Assembly: GCF_016834455.1 (NCBI RefSeq) | Contig: NZ_CP069213.1 | Span: 1,674,501 to 1,738,500 of the forward strand | Origin: Shewanella litorisediminis | Lineage (GTDB): Bacteria > Pseudomonadota > Gammaproteobacteria > Enterobacterales > Shewanellaceae | Direction of reading: 5' to 3' | DNA: 64,000 nt | In this document: positions 18,493-28,202 of the stretch, piece by piece | How positions within the stretch are numbered: position 1 is the stretch's first letter | How the letters are laid out: each line of letters starts with the position of its first letter | Program-made: the position numbers and the translations under genes | Notes under the pieces: generated by a model | Told to the model about the DNA's origin: nothing | Databases searched by the model: none | The model's input: the letters and a program-made list of their open reading frames with translations, nothing else

Positions 18493-20055
18493 ATGACGAC
18501 CAAGCCCGACCCTTCACCGAGTGCAGCCACCGCCACGCCAGCGCCCCGTCCGGGCACCTGGGTGATGCCGGACACCCTGGTGATCATATTTTTTGTGGCA
18601 CTCCTTGCCGCACTCATGACCTATTTATTGCCGGTTGGCTCCTTCGATACCCAGACGGTGACCTTTGTGCAGGACGGAGTGGAGAAAACCCGCCAGGTGG
18701 TCGACCCGGACTCATTCCGCTACGACCTCGATGAGCAGGGTGAGCCAAGGTTGGCACCTGTGCCTGTCTTCGACCCTCAGGGTAAAGGCTTTTTCAACTA
18801 CATGTTCGAAGGCCTGGTGTCCGGTGATAAATGGGGCAGCGCCGTTGGCGTTATCATGTTTATGCTGGTGATTGGCGGTTCTTTTGGCGTGGTGATGGCC
18901 ACAGGCACCATAGATAACGGCATTTTGCGGCTCATTCACCACACACAGGGGCGGGAGTTTTTGTTTATTCCTGTGCTCTTCAGCCTGTTTTCCCTCGGCG
19001 GCGCCGTGTTCGGCATGGGCGAGGAGGCCATTGCCTTTGCCATCATCATTTGTCCTCTGATGATCCGCCTCGGTTACGATGGCATCACCACGGTGATGGT
19101 GACTTATGTGGCCACTCAGGTGGGCTTCGGTGCCAGTTGGATGAATCCTTTCAGTGTTGCCATTGCCCAGGGAATTGCCGGTATTCCCGTGCTCTCCGGT
19201 GCCGCCGTGCGCATTCCCATGTGGATAGGTTTTACCCTGCTTGGTATCGCCTTTACCATGCTCTATGCCCGTAAAATCAAAGCAGCGCCGGCGCTGTCCT
19301 ACAGCTATGCCACCGACGCCCATTTCAGAAGCGCCCAGCAGGGAAGTGACGACCAAAGCCACCCCGGTAACAGCCGCTTTAATCTGGGTGACTATCTGGT
19401 GCTTGCCACCATAGTCGCCACCATGGTGTGGGTCATTTGGGGCGTGGTGGCCAAACATTGGTTTATCCCTGAGATTGCCAGCCAGTTTTTTACCATGGGC
19501 CTGGTTGCCGGTTTGATAGCAGTGGTTTTTAACCTCAATGGCCTCACCCTCAATGGCATGGCCAAGGCCTTTAAAGATGGCGCAGCCACCATGCTGGAGC
19601 CTTGCTTATTGGTGGGCAGCGCCGCGGGTATTTTGATTTTGCTTGGTAAGGGCGGCCCCACTGAGCCTTCTGTACTCAACAGTATTCTCTCGGCCGCAGG
19701 CGGCTTTATCGGCCACTTGCCCGATGCGCTGTCGGCCTGGTTTATGTTGCTGTTCCAAGCGGTGTTCAACTTCTTTGTGACCTCGGGCTCTGGCCAGGCG
19801 GCGCTGACCATGCCCTTGATGGCACCGCTCGCCGATATCGTGGGCGTGAGCCGTCAGGTGGCCGTGCTGGCATTTCAGTTGGGTGATGGTTTTACCAATG
19901 TGTTGGTGCCCACATCGGCGTCCTTGATGGCGACGCTGGGGGTGTGCAGGGTGGAATTCAGCGCCTGGGTCAAGTTTATATGGCGTTTCATGCTGTTGCT
20001 GCTGATTGCCGCAAGTTTGATGGTGATTGGAGCCCATTACCTGGGCTTCAGCTGA
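18493..20055 (+). CDS. yfcC: YfcC family carboxylate/amino-acid carrier
   Basis: A ~520-residue inner-membrane carrier of the AbgT/C4-dicarboxylate DcuC-like superfamily. WVMPDTLVIIFFVALLAALMT opens the first membrane helix, and the blocks VIGGSFGVVMATGTIDNGIL, LFSLGGAVFGMGEEAIAFAI and QVGFGASWMNPFSVAIAQ match E. coli YfcC closely. The substrate is not firmly known; arginine/ornithine-type or carboxylate exchange has been suggested for relatives. The start MTTKPDPSP gives a length near the family norm; an upstream ATG at 18463 is possible. It is divergent from the LysR gene. Confidence 0.85.
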   Translation: MTTKPDPSPSAATATPAPRPGTWVMPDTLVIIFFVALLAALMTYLLPVGSFDTQTVTFVQDGVEKTRQVVDPDSFRYDLDEQGEPRLAPVPVFDPQGKGFFNYMFEGLVSGDKWGSAVGVIMFMLVIGGSFGVVMATGTIDNGILRLIHHTQGREFLFIPVLFSLFSLGGAVFGMGEEAIAFAIIICPLMIRLGYDGITTVMVTYVATQVGFGASWMNPFSVAIAQGIAGIPVLSGAAVRIPMWIGFTLLGIAFTMLYARKIKAAPALSYSYATDAHFRSAQQGSDDQSHPGNSRFNLGDYLVLATIVATMVWVIWGVVAKHWFIPEIASQFFTMGLVAGLIAVVFNLNGLTLNGMAKAFKDGAATMLEPCLLVGSAAGILILLGKGGPTEPSVLNSILSAAGGFIGHLPDALSAWFMLLFQAVFNFFVTSGSGQAALTMPLMAPLADIVGVSRQVAVLAFQLGDGFTNVLVPTSASLMATLGVCRVEFSAWVKFIWRFMLLLLIAASLMVIGAHYLGFS

Positions 20056-20226
20056 TTGGAAGGCGAGTGATCGCTCTGGGTGGCTGGTAACTAAAGCCAG
20101 TCATCCTATCTAAGGCCTGTCACCTGCATTCAGACCAGTCATCCGATTTCGTATTACCCAATTCGCTCCGGTTCAGCCTTTCTGGTTTATGGCTCGCCAG
20201 CGGGCCTTAAGGTGAAAGAAGCGCAT

Positions 20227-20256
20227 AAAAAAACGGCACCCTTGGGTGCCGTTTTT
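20227..20256. terminator. Bidirectional intrinsic terminator
   Basis: AAAAAAACGGCACC / GGTGCCGTTTTT around CTTG, located between the convergent yfcC-type and TonB-receptor genes. Confidence 0.9.
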
Positions 20257-20275
20257 AGTCAGGACTCAGCGTCGA

Positions 20276-22975
20276 TTAGAACTTCACTTCGCCTTCTACG
20301 AACCACTCACGACCACGTGCGTTGTACACGGAACGTGGGTAGTGTGGCCAGGAGGTGTCAGTTGGGTCGAAGTTAGGACCTACGTTGAACAGGTTCACAA
20401 CACCGGCCTTAACTTTGATACCGTCGGTGATGTTATAACCGGCAGTCAGGTTCCACTTGGTCTGAGAAGCAACTTCATAATCGCTTTCATTGAAGTCAGG
20501 GCTGTCAGACTTGAATGACTTGTAAGAAGAACCGTGCATGCGTGCAGTGTGGTATGCACCCAGAGTGGCTTCGAAGTCTTCGATGAACCAGCTCAGCACC
20601 ATGTTGGCACGGTACTGTGGCAGGCCGCCATCGTCCAGATCGTCATCTACCGCAGCGGTAGGATCGGTCTGGCCTTCAGACTTCAGCAGGTAAGAACCGT
20701 TGAAGTTCAGTTTCAGTTCACCGAACTCGTTGATATCCCAACCGTAACCGGCAGTCACGTCGATACCGCGAACTTTCTGGAAAGCCAGGTTCTGGGCAAC
20801 GGCGTTGATGTGAGTGATGGTACCAGTCTCATCACGGGTGATCATGCTGGCATAGGTGTCGTATTCGCGGGCAGCTTTGCTGGCGCTGATATCGCTCACC
20901 ATGTCATCCAGTTTCCATTCCCACACGTCGATAGAGGCGTTCAGGCTCTCACCGCCCCATACCGCGCCGATGTTGGCAGTGTAGCCTTCTTCAGCCTTCA
21001 GGTCCTTGTTGGCACCCGTGGTAGAGTCGATGTGCAGTTCGTTACACACTGTGTTGATGGTGGGATCAGGATGTGTCTTACCTGGCGTACCGCCCAGTTC
21101 CTGACACTTCTTGAAGTCGATTACAGTGGCGAAGCCCTTGGTGGCATCACCGTATACGCGGTGCATGTCTGGGGCGCGGAACACCTTACCGATGGTACCA
21201 CGTACCAGCAGCTCGTCGATTGGACGGTATTCGATGGCTACCTGAGGAGTCAGGTTGCCGCCAAAGTCTGAGTAGCGGTCATAACGTACAGCGGCATCTA
21301 CAACCAGATCTTCCAGAACTGGCATGCGCATTTCCAGGTAAGTTGCCCAGTAAGAACGCTCACCGGCACCTGATGAACCACCGCGGCTCAGGATGTTACC
21401 TTTCTTGGACTCAGAATCTGTGTCAGTTTCGTAGTCTTGCTTGGTGTATTCAGCACCGAAAGCGAAGTCAGCGTCACCGGCTGGCAGTTCAAACGCAGTG
21501 CCTGAAATGTTGGCCTGAACGTTCTTTTGAGTTGACTGAGCGCGCTCAAATGGTGAGTAAGAGGTGTTAGCCACTTCTTCTGCAGTCATAGGCTTGAGCA
21601 TGGATACGCCATTCTCGCCTTGAGACAGATAGCTGAACATGCTGCCTACGCTGGCATAACCTGAGCTGAAGATATCCAGTTCAGTGCGACCGTAGTTCAC
21701 AGACGCATCCCAGTTGTAGCTGTCGGCAATCACACCTTCCAAACCAGCGGTAAAGAAGAAGTTTTGGGTGTTGGTTTCACCGCTGCGGTTGCTGAACTCG
21801 TGCAGACGACGAACATAGTAGTATTCGCCATCAGCAGCATTGGCGAAATCACCACCCAGACCAGTGCTCTTATTGAAGGTCTTGGTCAGAGATGGATCCA
21901 GGTCTACGCCCAGAGTGATTTGGTCGCCGGCTACAGTAACTGTGTAGTTGTCTACGGCCATTGGCTCGATGCGGGTAGTGGACTGTGCCTTGGCATAATC
22001 CATACGGCCAACGAAAGACAGGTCGTCAGACAGCTCATAGGTGAAGTTGGTTGAGCTGATGAAGCGGCTGCTTTCCGGCGCCAGATCGCGCCATGCTGAA
22101 CGGTCAAAACCGCACAGATTCTTTTCAGGGATCCACAGGTAACCTTCAGCAATACAGCGCTCCATTGGAATGCTGCCAGCAACAGTGTTGCCTTTAGGGC
22201 CGCCAGCGATACGGGCACCGTAAGAGCTGTAGGCAGAGTATTCGCTGTAAGGCACTTTATCAGTGTGCAGACCGAATACTTCACGGTCAGAGGCTCTCAG
22301 ACGCTCGTTATCAGTGAATTCGATAAAGGTAGACACGTTACCACGGTCAGAAGAGGCACCCAGAGACAGGGCGATACGGTCTGAACCGCCGCCACCTTCA
22401 GTGGTGTCACCATGACGGTATTTCAGGGCAACGCCTTCGAAATCGTCTTTCAGGATGATGTTAACCACACCACCTACGGCGTCAGCACCGTATACGGCAG
22501 AAGCACCGGACTGCAGCACTTCGATACGGGCTACGGCTTCCATTGGCAGGTTGGCAGTGTCAACGAAGTTGTCAGTACCGCCGGCTGGCTTTGGATACTG
22601 GTTCAGACGCTTACCGTTGATCAGCGTCAGAGTACGGCTGGCACCGGCGCCACGCAGGCTGATAGAAGAAGCGGCTGGAGTAAAGCCGTGCACAGACTGA
22701 GTGGTCATAGCGCCTGTGGTAGAAGTCAGGCTTTCCAGAGCGTCCTGAATGGTGGTGAAACCTTGTTTAGCCATTTCTTCAGAGCTAAGAACGGTAACAG
22801 GCGTTGCAGATTCCAGATCAGTACGCTTAATACGTGAACCTGTTACTTCGATGCGTTCTACTTTTGCACCATCGGCTTCTTCGGCAAAGGCGGCAGCGCT
22901 GGTAATAGCTACAGATGCAGCACCACCAATCAGCGCAAAGCGTACCGCTTTGGCCAGAGTGTTGTTAACGAGCAT
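20276..22975 (-). CDS. TonB-dependent outer-membrane receptor
   Basis: An 899-residue receptor. It has a signal peptide (FALIGGAASVAITSAAAFA, cleavage near residue 31), a TonB box region VERIEVTGSRIKR, a plug domain (~residues 55-175: ATPVTVLSSEEMAKQG, SISLRGAGASRTLTLINGKR, IEVLQSGASAVYGADAVGGV) and a large beta-barrel ending in EWFVEGEVKF with the terminal Phe recognised by BAM. The GADAVGGVVNIILK plug and the barrel style are those of the Shewanella/Xanthomonas-type receptors for organic nutrients rather than classical siderophore receptors, but the ligand cannot be read from sequence. It stands alone with a long AT-rich upstream region. Confidence 0.9.
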   Translation of the reverse strand: MLVNNTLAKAVRFALIGGAASVAITSAAAFAEEADGAKVERIEVTGSRIKRTDLESATPVTVLSSEEMAKQGFTTIQDALESLTSTTGAMTTQSVHGFTPAASSISLRGAGASRTLTLINGKRLNQYPKPAGGTDNFVDTANLPMEAVARIEVLQSGASAVYGADAVGGVVNIILKDDFEGVALKYRHGDTTEGGGGSDRIALSLGASSDRGNVSTFIEFTDNERLRASDREVFGLHTDKVPYSEYSAYSSYGARIAGGPKGNTVAGSIPMERCIAEGYLWIPEKNLCGFDRSAWRDLAPESSRFISSTNFTYELSDDLSFVGRMDYAKAQSTTRIEPMAVDNYTVTVAGDQITLGVDLDPSLTKTFNKSTGLGGDFANAADGEYYYVRRLHEFSNRSGETNTQNFFFTAGLEGVIADSYNWDASVNYGRTELDIFSSGYASVGSMFSYLSQGENGVSMLKPMTAEEVANTSYSPFERAQSTQKNVQANISGTAFELPAGDADFAFGAEYTKQDYETDTDSESKKGNILSRGGSSGAGERSYWATYLEMRMPVLEDLVVDAAVRYDRYSDFGGNLTPQVAIEYRPIDELLVRGTIGKVFRAPDMHRVYGDATKGFATVIDFKKCQELGGTPGKTHPDPTINTVCNELHIDSTTGANKDLKAEEGYTANIGAVWGGESLNASIDVWEWKLDDMVSDISASKAAREYDTYASMITRDETGTITHINAVAQNLAFQKVRGIDVTAGYGWDINEFGELKLNFNGSYLLKSEGQTDPTAAVDDDLDDGGLPQYRANMVLSWFIEDFEATLGAYHTARMHGSSYKSFKSDSPDFNESDYEVASQTKWNLTAGYNITDGIKVKAGVVNLFNVGPNFDPTDTSWPHYPRSVYNARGREWFVEGEVKF

Positions 22976-23520
22976 GATAATCTCCCTGACACTTAAAATG
23001 TGTTTTGCTTTTTATAGGACGATATTCCGATACAAATAAATTAAAAACATGATCGAAATTCATCTGGCTGGAGATATAACCACACCGAATTTACATGTGC
23101 AACACAGGGCCAAAGTATTAGAAGTTGATGAATATAAACCAAAAAACACACCAAAAAATAACACAAATAAAACAATGTGACGTTTTGTGAGCTTTGATTT
23201 TGGTTTAAATGGTTTCAGGTGTTAATAAAAAGTTTTTTATTATTTAATAAAGGTTTCATTATCGTGTTTTTGGTGTGTTTGCGCTGATGTAATTTCCTTT
23301 AAATCGCAATGAAAAGTAACAATTTGTCATAATTAAAAAAATGTGTAAGAACAAAAAAGATTCAAAAAGAGAGATTTTTTCAAGTATATAGAGTGCAACA
23401 TTCTGTATATTTTGTCGGCGTTGTCGCGGAATATTTGAAACAACCCTTTTTGTTAACAAATATCATTTGGCAATTTGTTAATGATTTGGGGTGAGTTAGC
23501 CTGGTTAATTTTTAACTGTT
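22976..23520. other. AT-rich intergenic region
   Basis: About 545 bp, strikingly A/T-rich against a GC-rich background, with repeated AAAAAACACACCAAAAAATAACAC-like tracts around 23140. No convincing gene or known operator is seen. It likely holds the promoter of the TonB receptor and may bind nucleoid proteins. Confidence 0.5.
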
Positions 23521-24522
23521 TTACCGGTTGCGGTAGAAAGCCAGGTATTTTGCGCTGACAAATAACACCACTGCAGCGGCCACGGCCAACTCGATTCTCG
23601 CCAGGTATGACAGTTCCAGGATCAGGGTATCGGCCTGGGTGTGGGCAGCCAGCCAATCATGGGTTTTAAACAGGGCTGTGGCACCAATGACCATGGGAAA
23701 GGTAAAAGCTGCAAAACCCGGGCTGAAGGGCAGCCGCAGCAAATGGAAGAAGGCCAGATAGATGATGCTGGTCATCAGCAATGCCAGAGTCAGCAAGAGA
23801 CCTACTATCACCACCGAAGGCTCCGGGATAAGACTCAGGTAACCTGCAAGAGACAGGCTGGCAGGCGCTGCGAGAATGGCCAGGGTTGGCTGGGCGGCCT
23901 GGGGGACGGCAGCGCGAAAGATAAGCCGGTACAACATCAGTGGCAGCATCACAAGGTAAGCCAGCATACCAAACCACAGCAGAGCCTCTGCCAGCACTCT
24001 TGGACCATGGGGAGGAAAGGCCACCGCCGCTACTATGATGCCAATGGGGGGCACGAACCAGCTGGGTACCATGCTATCCAGTGAAAAGTTGCGGGAACGG
24101 TGATAACAAAAGATGGCCAAAAATCCCAAATGTATGGCTACCGCCAACAGCCACAGGATTTCACCCGCGCCGGGAAAGTAATTGCCAACACAGCGGGATA
24201 CCACCATCCAACCCATGGCATAGGTCGGGATAACACTGCCAAGCACTGGGTGGGCCAGCTCCTCGGCAAGGATTTTAGGGTGAAGGATAAATTTGAGGGT
24301 CAGCGCCATCAACAATATGGCGCCTGTTACGCTGCCCCAGAGCTGGGCCATTCCCTGTGCCGAAGGCAGGACATTCTCCAGCGTCCAACCCAGACTGGCA
24401 ATAGCCAATGCCAGGCCACCAAGTGGGCTTGGCAATTTTGCGGCGCCTGCATGGATGCGTTTGGGCAGCCCTGCGTCAAAGGCTTGCGGTGTTGAGTTGG
24501 TTGGTATGGATTGCCTGTTCAT
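23521..24522 (-). CDS. TDT/SLAC1-type transporter (TehA-like)
   Basis: A 333-residue membrane protein with about ten hydrophobic segments. The pattern KLPSPLGGLALAIASLGW at the first helix, VPSWFVPPIGIIVAA in the middle and FPMVIGATALF near the end is typical of the tellurite-resistance/dicarboxylate transporter (TDT) family that includes TehA and plant SLAC1 anion channels. The substrate is unknown. The start MNRQSIPTNS has a strong GAGGAG sequence 6 bp upstream and is preferred over the upstream in-frame Met at 24555. It follows the methyltransferase gene on the same strand by about 100 bp. Confidence 0.82.
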   Translation of the reverse strand: MNRQSIPTNSTPQAFDAGLPKRIHAGAAKLPSPLGGLALAIASLGWTLENVLPSAQGMAQLWGSVTGAILLMALTLKFILHPKILAEELAHPVLGSVIPTYAMGWMVVSRCVGNYFPGAGEILWLLAVAIHLGFLAIFCYHRSRNFSLDSMVPSWFVPPIGIIVAAVAFPPHGPRVLAEALLWFGMLAYLVMLPLMLYRLIFRAAVPQAAQPTLAILAAPASLSLAGYLSLIPEPSVVIVGLLLTLALLMTSIIYLAFFHLLRLPFSPGFAAFTFPMVIGATALFKTHDWLAAHTQADTLILELSYLARIELAVAAAVVLFVSAKYLAFYRNR

Positions 24523-24625
24523 ATTGCACTCCTCATAAACAGTCAGTACCTGCATCTGGGTAAAGACAGTTTATGGCGGGGCCTTTGGTAATCATATTTG
24601 AATGTAATTATTCAAAAGATAAATT

Positions 24626-25705
24626 TTACTTAACCTTGCAACAGAGCAGGGTGTGGCCCAGACCAATATTGTGCTTCTGCCAGCCTATTGTGAGCCCGGA
24701 CTCCGTCAGCAGCTGTTCAAACACGCTGGAGTGGTACATACGGCTGTTGCCATTGGCGATGGCGGTAAAGTACAGACTGGTGGCATTCACACAGTAAGCT
24801 GAGGCTTCGTTGGGCTGCTTATCCCAAAAGGTTTCCAGAATATAGAGTCGGCTATCTTTGCTCATGGCCTTGCGGGTATGAGCGAGCACGGAGCGGATTT
24901 GCGCTTCGCTGAAACAATCGAGAAACTGGCTCATCCAGTACAGATCTGCACCTTCCACGAAGCGTGGTGATTCGGTGAGCAAGTCAACCGGATGAAAGTC
25001 GATTCGCTCGCCAAAACCTGTCTCCCTGCAGGCATCTTGGGCCAAGGCCAGTTGCTGTGGCAAATCCATGATGGTGACTTTGAGGTCGGCCTGATAATGA
25101 CAACAGGCTCTGGCCCATTTGCCGGTGTTGCCGCCGATATCGACCAGATGCGCAGGCTTATCTGCCAATACCAGAGGCAACAGGCTGTCGAAGGCGTGGT
25201 CTGAATAGAAATGATCGAAGGCAAACCAGCTTTCTTTGGCCGCTGAGGGCAGCGAAGACAGCGCCGGATACAGGGTGTCCCAATCGCCAAACTGGCTCAG
25301 TCCGGCAGGATTGCCGCTCAGTAATGACTCTTCCAGCTTAAACATGCCCTGATAACAGATATGATGCACAAACTCGAGGTTGGTCCGGCTCATGCCATCG
25401 TGCAGCAAAAAGTGGCCGGTTTTGTCCAGTTGATATGTGTCTTCTTCCCGCCACAGCAGGCCCATACTGAGGCCCATGTCCAGCAAGACACCCAGGGCGT
25501 AATGCGACAGGGGGGCGCCTGCGGCGCTCAGCATCTGGTGTATTTCGTTTGCGCTCGCGCCACTCGCCGTATCTATGACGTCGAGCACCCCAAAACGCAG
25601 CAGGCAGCGCGCTACCTGAAAGCTGATAGGGGCAAAAGCGATTTTTTGTGCTTCAAATTTGGCGTCGAATGCATGCAGTGCTTTTGGCTTGGAATAGAAA
25701 GACAT
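24626..25705 (-). CDS. SAM-dependent O-methyltransferase-like protein
   Basis: A 359-residue protein. An N-terminal winged-helix dimerisation-type region (FQVARCLLRFGVLDVIDTASGASANEIHQ) precedes a Rossmann methyltransferase domain whose motif I is LVDIGGNTGKWARACC (about residue 190), with VTIMDLPQQLALA as the adenosine acidic strand and YWMSQFLDCFSEAQI as motif IV. This layout is that of acetylserotonin/hydroxyneurosporene-type O-methyltransferases (Methyltransf_2). The usual catalytic His after motif IV (HxxHD) is not evident, so activity or acceptor is uncertain. It lies between the sulfur fusion gene and the TDT transporter, all on the minus strand, but a terminator separates it from the former. 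Confidence 0.75.
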   Translation of the reverse strand: MSFYSKPKALHAFDAKFEAQKIAFAPISFQVARCLLRFGVLDVIDTASGASANEIHQMLSAAGAPLSHYALGVLLDMGLSMGLLWREEDTYQLDKTGHFLLHDGMSRTNLEFVHHICYQGMFKLEESLLSGNPAGLSQFGDWDTLYPALSSLPSAAKESWFAFDHFYSDHAFDSLLPLVLADKPAHLVDIGGNTGKWARACCHYQADLKVTIMDLPQQLALAQDACRETGFGERIDFHPVDLLTESPRFVEGADLYWMSQFLDCFSEAQIRSVLAHTRKAMSKDSRLYILETFWDKQPNEASAYCVNATSLYFTAIANGNSRMYHSSVFEQLLTESGLTIGWQKHNIGLGHTLLCCKVK

Positions 25706-25846
25706 AGCTTGGCCCTGAATTCAAAAAGGCCAGTTGTATCAGGCTTTGGCGGCCTGACTTATGATCTACGCCAAGGCTTGGGTGAAAAAGCCCGGACAGG
25801 CGCAGCAGCGATGCCGATTGTGGGTGCCAGCTCAAATCCTGGCAAC

Positions 25847-25871
25847 AAAAAAGCGCCCGGAGGCGCTCTTT
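25847..25871 (-). terminator. Terminator of the desulfurase fusion gene
   Basis: AGCGCC / GGCGCT stem with CGGA loop and, on the minus strand, a run of six T; directly after the stop at 25888. Confidence 0.85.
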
Positions 25872-25887
25872 GATGTGTTCAGGGCAA

Positions 25888-28149
25888 TCAGCACTGACTG
25901 AGGGCATAACCACCGGCCACATGGGCGATGGCGCTGAAACCAAAGCGCTCGAGCGCCCGTGCCGCGACCAGTGAGCGGCTGCCACTTCGGCAAATCAGTA
26001 CCAACGGCTTGCTGCGTGCACCGGGCTCCCGGGCGACGAACCCAGCCAGACGGGTGAGGGGAACGTTCACACAGCGGCTTTCACGGTGGGAGAGCTGATA
26101 CTCGTGGGGCTCGCGAATATCCAATACCAGGGCCTCGGGATTGCTGCAAAGCAGCTGCTCCAGGGTGTCGGCACTGTATTCTTCAACCCCTTTGGCCTGT
26201 TGGCATTGGCCGTAGGCGCCGCACATGATGGTCTCACCCTGTACGTCTTCCAGGGTGGCATCCATGGCATCTTTACGGGCAACAAAAGCGGCCTCATCCA
26301 CCCCACCTGTGAGTGCCTCGTTAAGCAGCGCTGATTGCTTAAGCTCCACGCCAAAGTTGGTAAAGAAATCGTTGTGATAATCATGGGACGACAGCAGCAG
26401 GTTCTGATCACCCAGTACCCGGTACAGGCGCTTGAGCGTATGGAAGAGTGCGGCGCTGGAAGAAGAGGGGAAGTTGCTGCGGCCAATGCTGCCCGGCAAC
26501 ACGGTATCCCCGACAAAGGCAAACTGCGGCGCGTCTGTCTCGTCCAGCATGATAAAGCTGTGGCTGTCATCTGTGTGACCCGGGCTTGGCAGTGATACCA
26601 GGGTCTTATTGCCAACAACCAGACTCTTTACCTGTTCGCCCCGCCACATCTGGCCTTTGCTGCTCACAGGCCAACCGAGATGGTCGCACTCTTCAGTCAG
26701 TCCCAGGTCAGCTGTCAGTTCGGTGCGTATGCTCTGATGGTCGCCATGGCCATGGGTGTCCAGTACCGCCAGGACTTTCAGTTCCTGACAACGAACCAGA
26801 TTGAGCAAACGCTTTTTCAGGGCGGGCAGCGGGTCGACAATCAGGGTTTCACGGCTGTCTTTGTCGGTATACACCCAGCAGCAGGCGCCGTCGTCTTTAA
26901 ACTGCACCAGACCTTGCAGCGGCTCGCGATCTGCTTCGCTGCTGCGGGTGTCGCGGGTGAGCAAACAGGAATGGGTCAGGGACGATGCGGCAGCCACGAT
27001 ACGCTCGCAGGCGGCAACCAGCTCGGCCTCTGTCATGGCCGGTCCGAAGGAGAGGCGAATGGCCGACTCACTCTGCCAACGGGGTAATCCCATGGCATCC
27101 AGCACAAAACTGCGGGTGACTTTAGAGCTGCAGGCAGAGCCCGAACTGACGCGGATCCCGGCGGCATCAAAGAGATCCATGATTTCCTTGCTGGAAAATC
27201 CCGGAATAGCAAAGTTCAGGGTGGTTGGTACCGTGTTGTCGAGGCTGTGGTTCAGTGTCACTTCACCGAAGGCTTGCTTAAGTGCCGCAAGAAGCTTGAG
27301 GCGATAGCCTTTGAGCGTCTCTTTGGACTCAAAGCGCTCCGGGGCATCACCATTGAGCATGTCCAGCACTACCTTAAGCGCCGCCATGGCCGGCAGGTTT
27401 TCGGTGCCTGAACGCAAGCCGCCTTCCTGACCACCACCGGCGATAAAGGGTGTAAAGGGAGCGCCATCGCGAATATAGAGCATGCCAATGCCTTTGGGGG
27501 CATAGAGTTTATGGCCACTGAAGGGCGCGTAGTCAATGCCGCTGCTGGCCAAATCGATAGCGAGTTTCCCGAGGGCCTGTACGCAGTCGACCATCCAGAA
27601 TACCGCGGGATTGGCCTGCCTGATGCAGCGCGAAAGGGCATCCAGGTCCTGATATACACCGGTTTCGTTGTTCACGGCCATGGTGCAGATAAGCAGCGCG
27701 TCGGGCGCCTTTTCACGGATAAACGCCATATCCAGACGACCTTCAGCATCCACCGGAATGGCAAGCACATCGGCGTTCAGTCCAAGCACCTTGTTCCAGT
27801 GTTTGAGGGATTCGGGAACGGCCTTGTGCTCTGTAGCGCCATACAGCAAACAGGCGCCTGCCGCGACGCCCTTGTCTCTGGCCGCTACCAATGCCGACAA
27901 GATGGCGGTTTGAATGCCTTCGGTTGCACCGCTGGTGAATACCAGTTTGCCAGTACCTGAACCCAGCTGCTTACGGGCCGCGGCGCGGGTTTGCTCCATC
28001 AGGGCTTTGGCCTGCAAACCTGTGATGTGGCTGCTGGAAGGGTTGCCGTAGATATGCTCCATGGCATCCATGGCAGCTTTGGCGGCGGCGGGTAATACGG
28101 GGGTGGTGGCGTTGGCGTCAAGGTAGATCAGCGGCTGTGACTGGCTCAT
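25888..28149 (-). CDS. Cysteine desulfurase / metallo-beta-lactamase / rhodanese triple fusion
   Basis: One 753-residue frame with three complete enzyme domains. Residues ~7-390: class V aminotransferase of the NifS/IscS type, with the PLP lysine in SGHKLYAPKG and the persulfide cysteine in SSGSACSS. Residues ~400-630: MBL fold of the ETHE1/persulfide-dioxygenase type, with THGHGDH, SPGHTDDSHS, FVGDTVLPGSIGR and SSHDY metal ligands. Residues ~650-753: rhodanese with active loop LICRSGSRS. Each catalytic set looks intact. A sulfur atom taken from cysteine could pass as a persulfide to oxidation or transfer within one polypeptide; that is inference. A TetR regulator is divergent 273 bp away. 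Confidence 0.9.
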   Translation of the reverse strand: MSQSQPLIYLDANATTPVLPAAAKAAMDAMEHIYGNPSSSHITGLQAKALMEQTRAAARKQLGSGTGKLVFTSGATEGIQTAILSALVAARDKGVAAGACLLYGATEHKAVPESLKHWNKVLGLNADVLAIPVDAEGRLDMAFIREKAPDALLICTMAVNNETGVYQDLDALSRCIRQANPAVFWMVDCVQALGKLAIDLASSGIDYAPFSGHKLYAPKGIGMLYIRDGAPFTPFIAGGGQEGGLRSGTENLPAMAALKVVLDMLNGDAPERFESKETLKGYRLKLLAALKQAFGEVTLNHSLDNTVPTTLNFAIPGFSSKEIMDLFDAAGIRVSSGSACSSKVTRSFVLDAMGLPRWQSESAIRLSFGPAMTEAELVAACERIVAAASSLTHSCLLTRDTRSSEADREPLQGLVQFKDDGACCWVYTDKDSRETLIVDPLPALKKRLLNLVRCQELKVLAVLDTHGHGDHQSIRTELTADLGLTEECDHLGWPVSSKGQMWRGEQVKSLVVGNKTLVSLPSPGHTDDSHSFIMLDETDAPQFAFVGDTVLPGSIGRSNFPSSSSAALFHTLKRLYRVLGDQNLLLSSHDYHNDFFTNFGVELKQSALLNEALTGGVDEAAFVARKDAMDATLEDVQGETIMCGAYGQCQQAKGVEEYSADTLEQLLCSNPEALVLDIREPHEYQLSHRESRCVNVPLTRLAGFVAREPGARSKPLVLICRSGSRSLVAARALERFGFSAIAHVAGGYALSQC

Positions 28150-28170
28150 GGCTTTTTCTGTGCTCGTGTT

Positions 28171-28202
28171 GAATTGTTATAATTATTGGTTATAAGAAAT
28201 TC
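28171..28202. promoter_or_regulatory. Candidate TetR operator
   Basis: TTATAA at 28177 and TTATAA at 28190 are separated by 7 bp and flanked by GAATT and AATTC-like arms, giving an imperfect palindrome 22-53 bp before the fusion gene start. It lies in the divergent region with the TetR gene. Confidence 0.4.

Noticed and set aside
23259..23459. 66-codon minus-strand frame in the AT-rich region
   Set aside because: AT-rich random-looking peptide with no ribosome-binding sequence.
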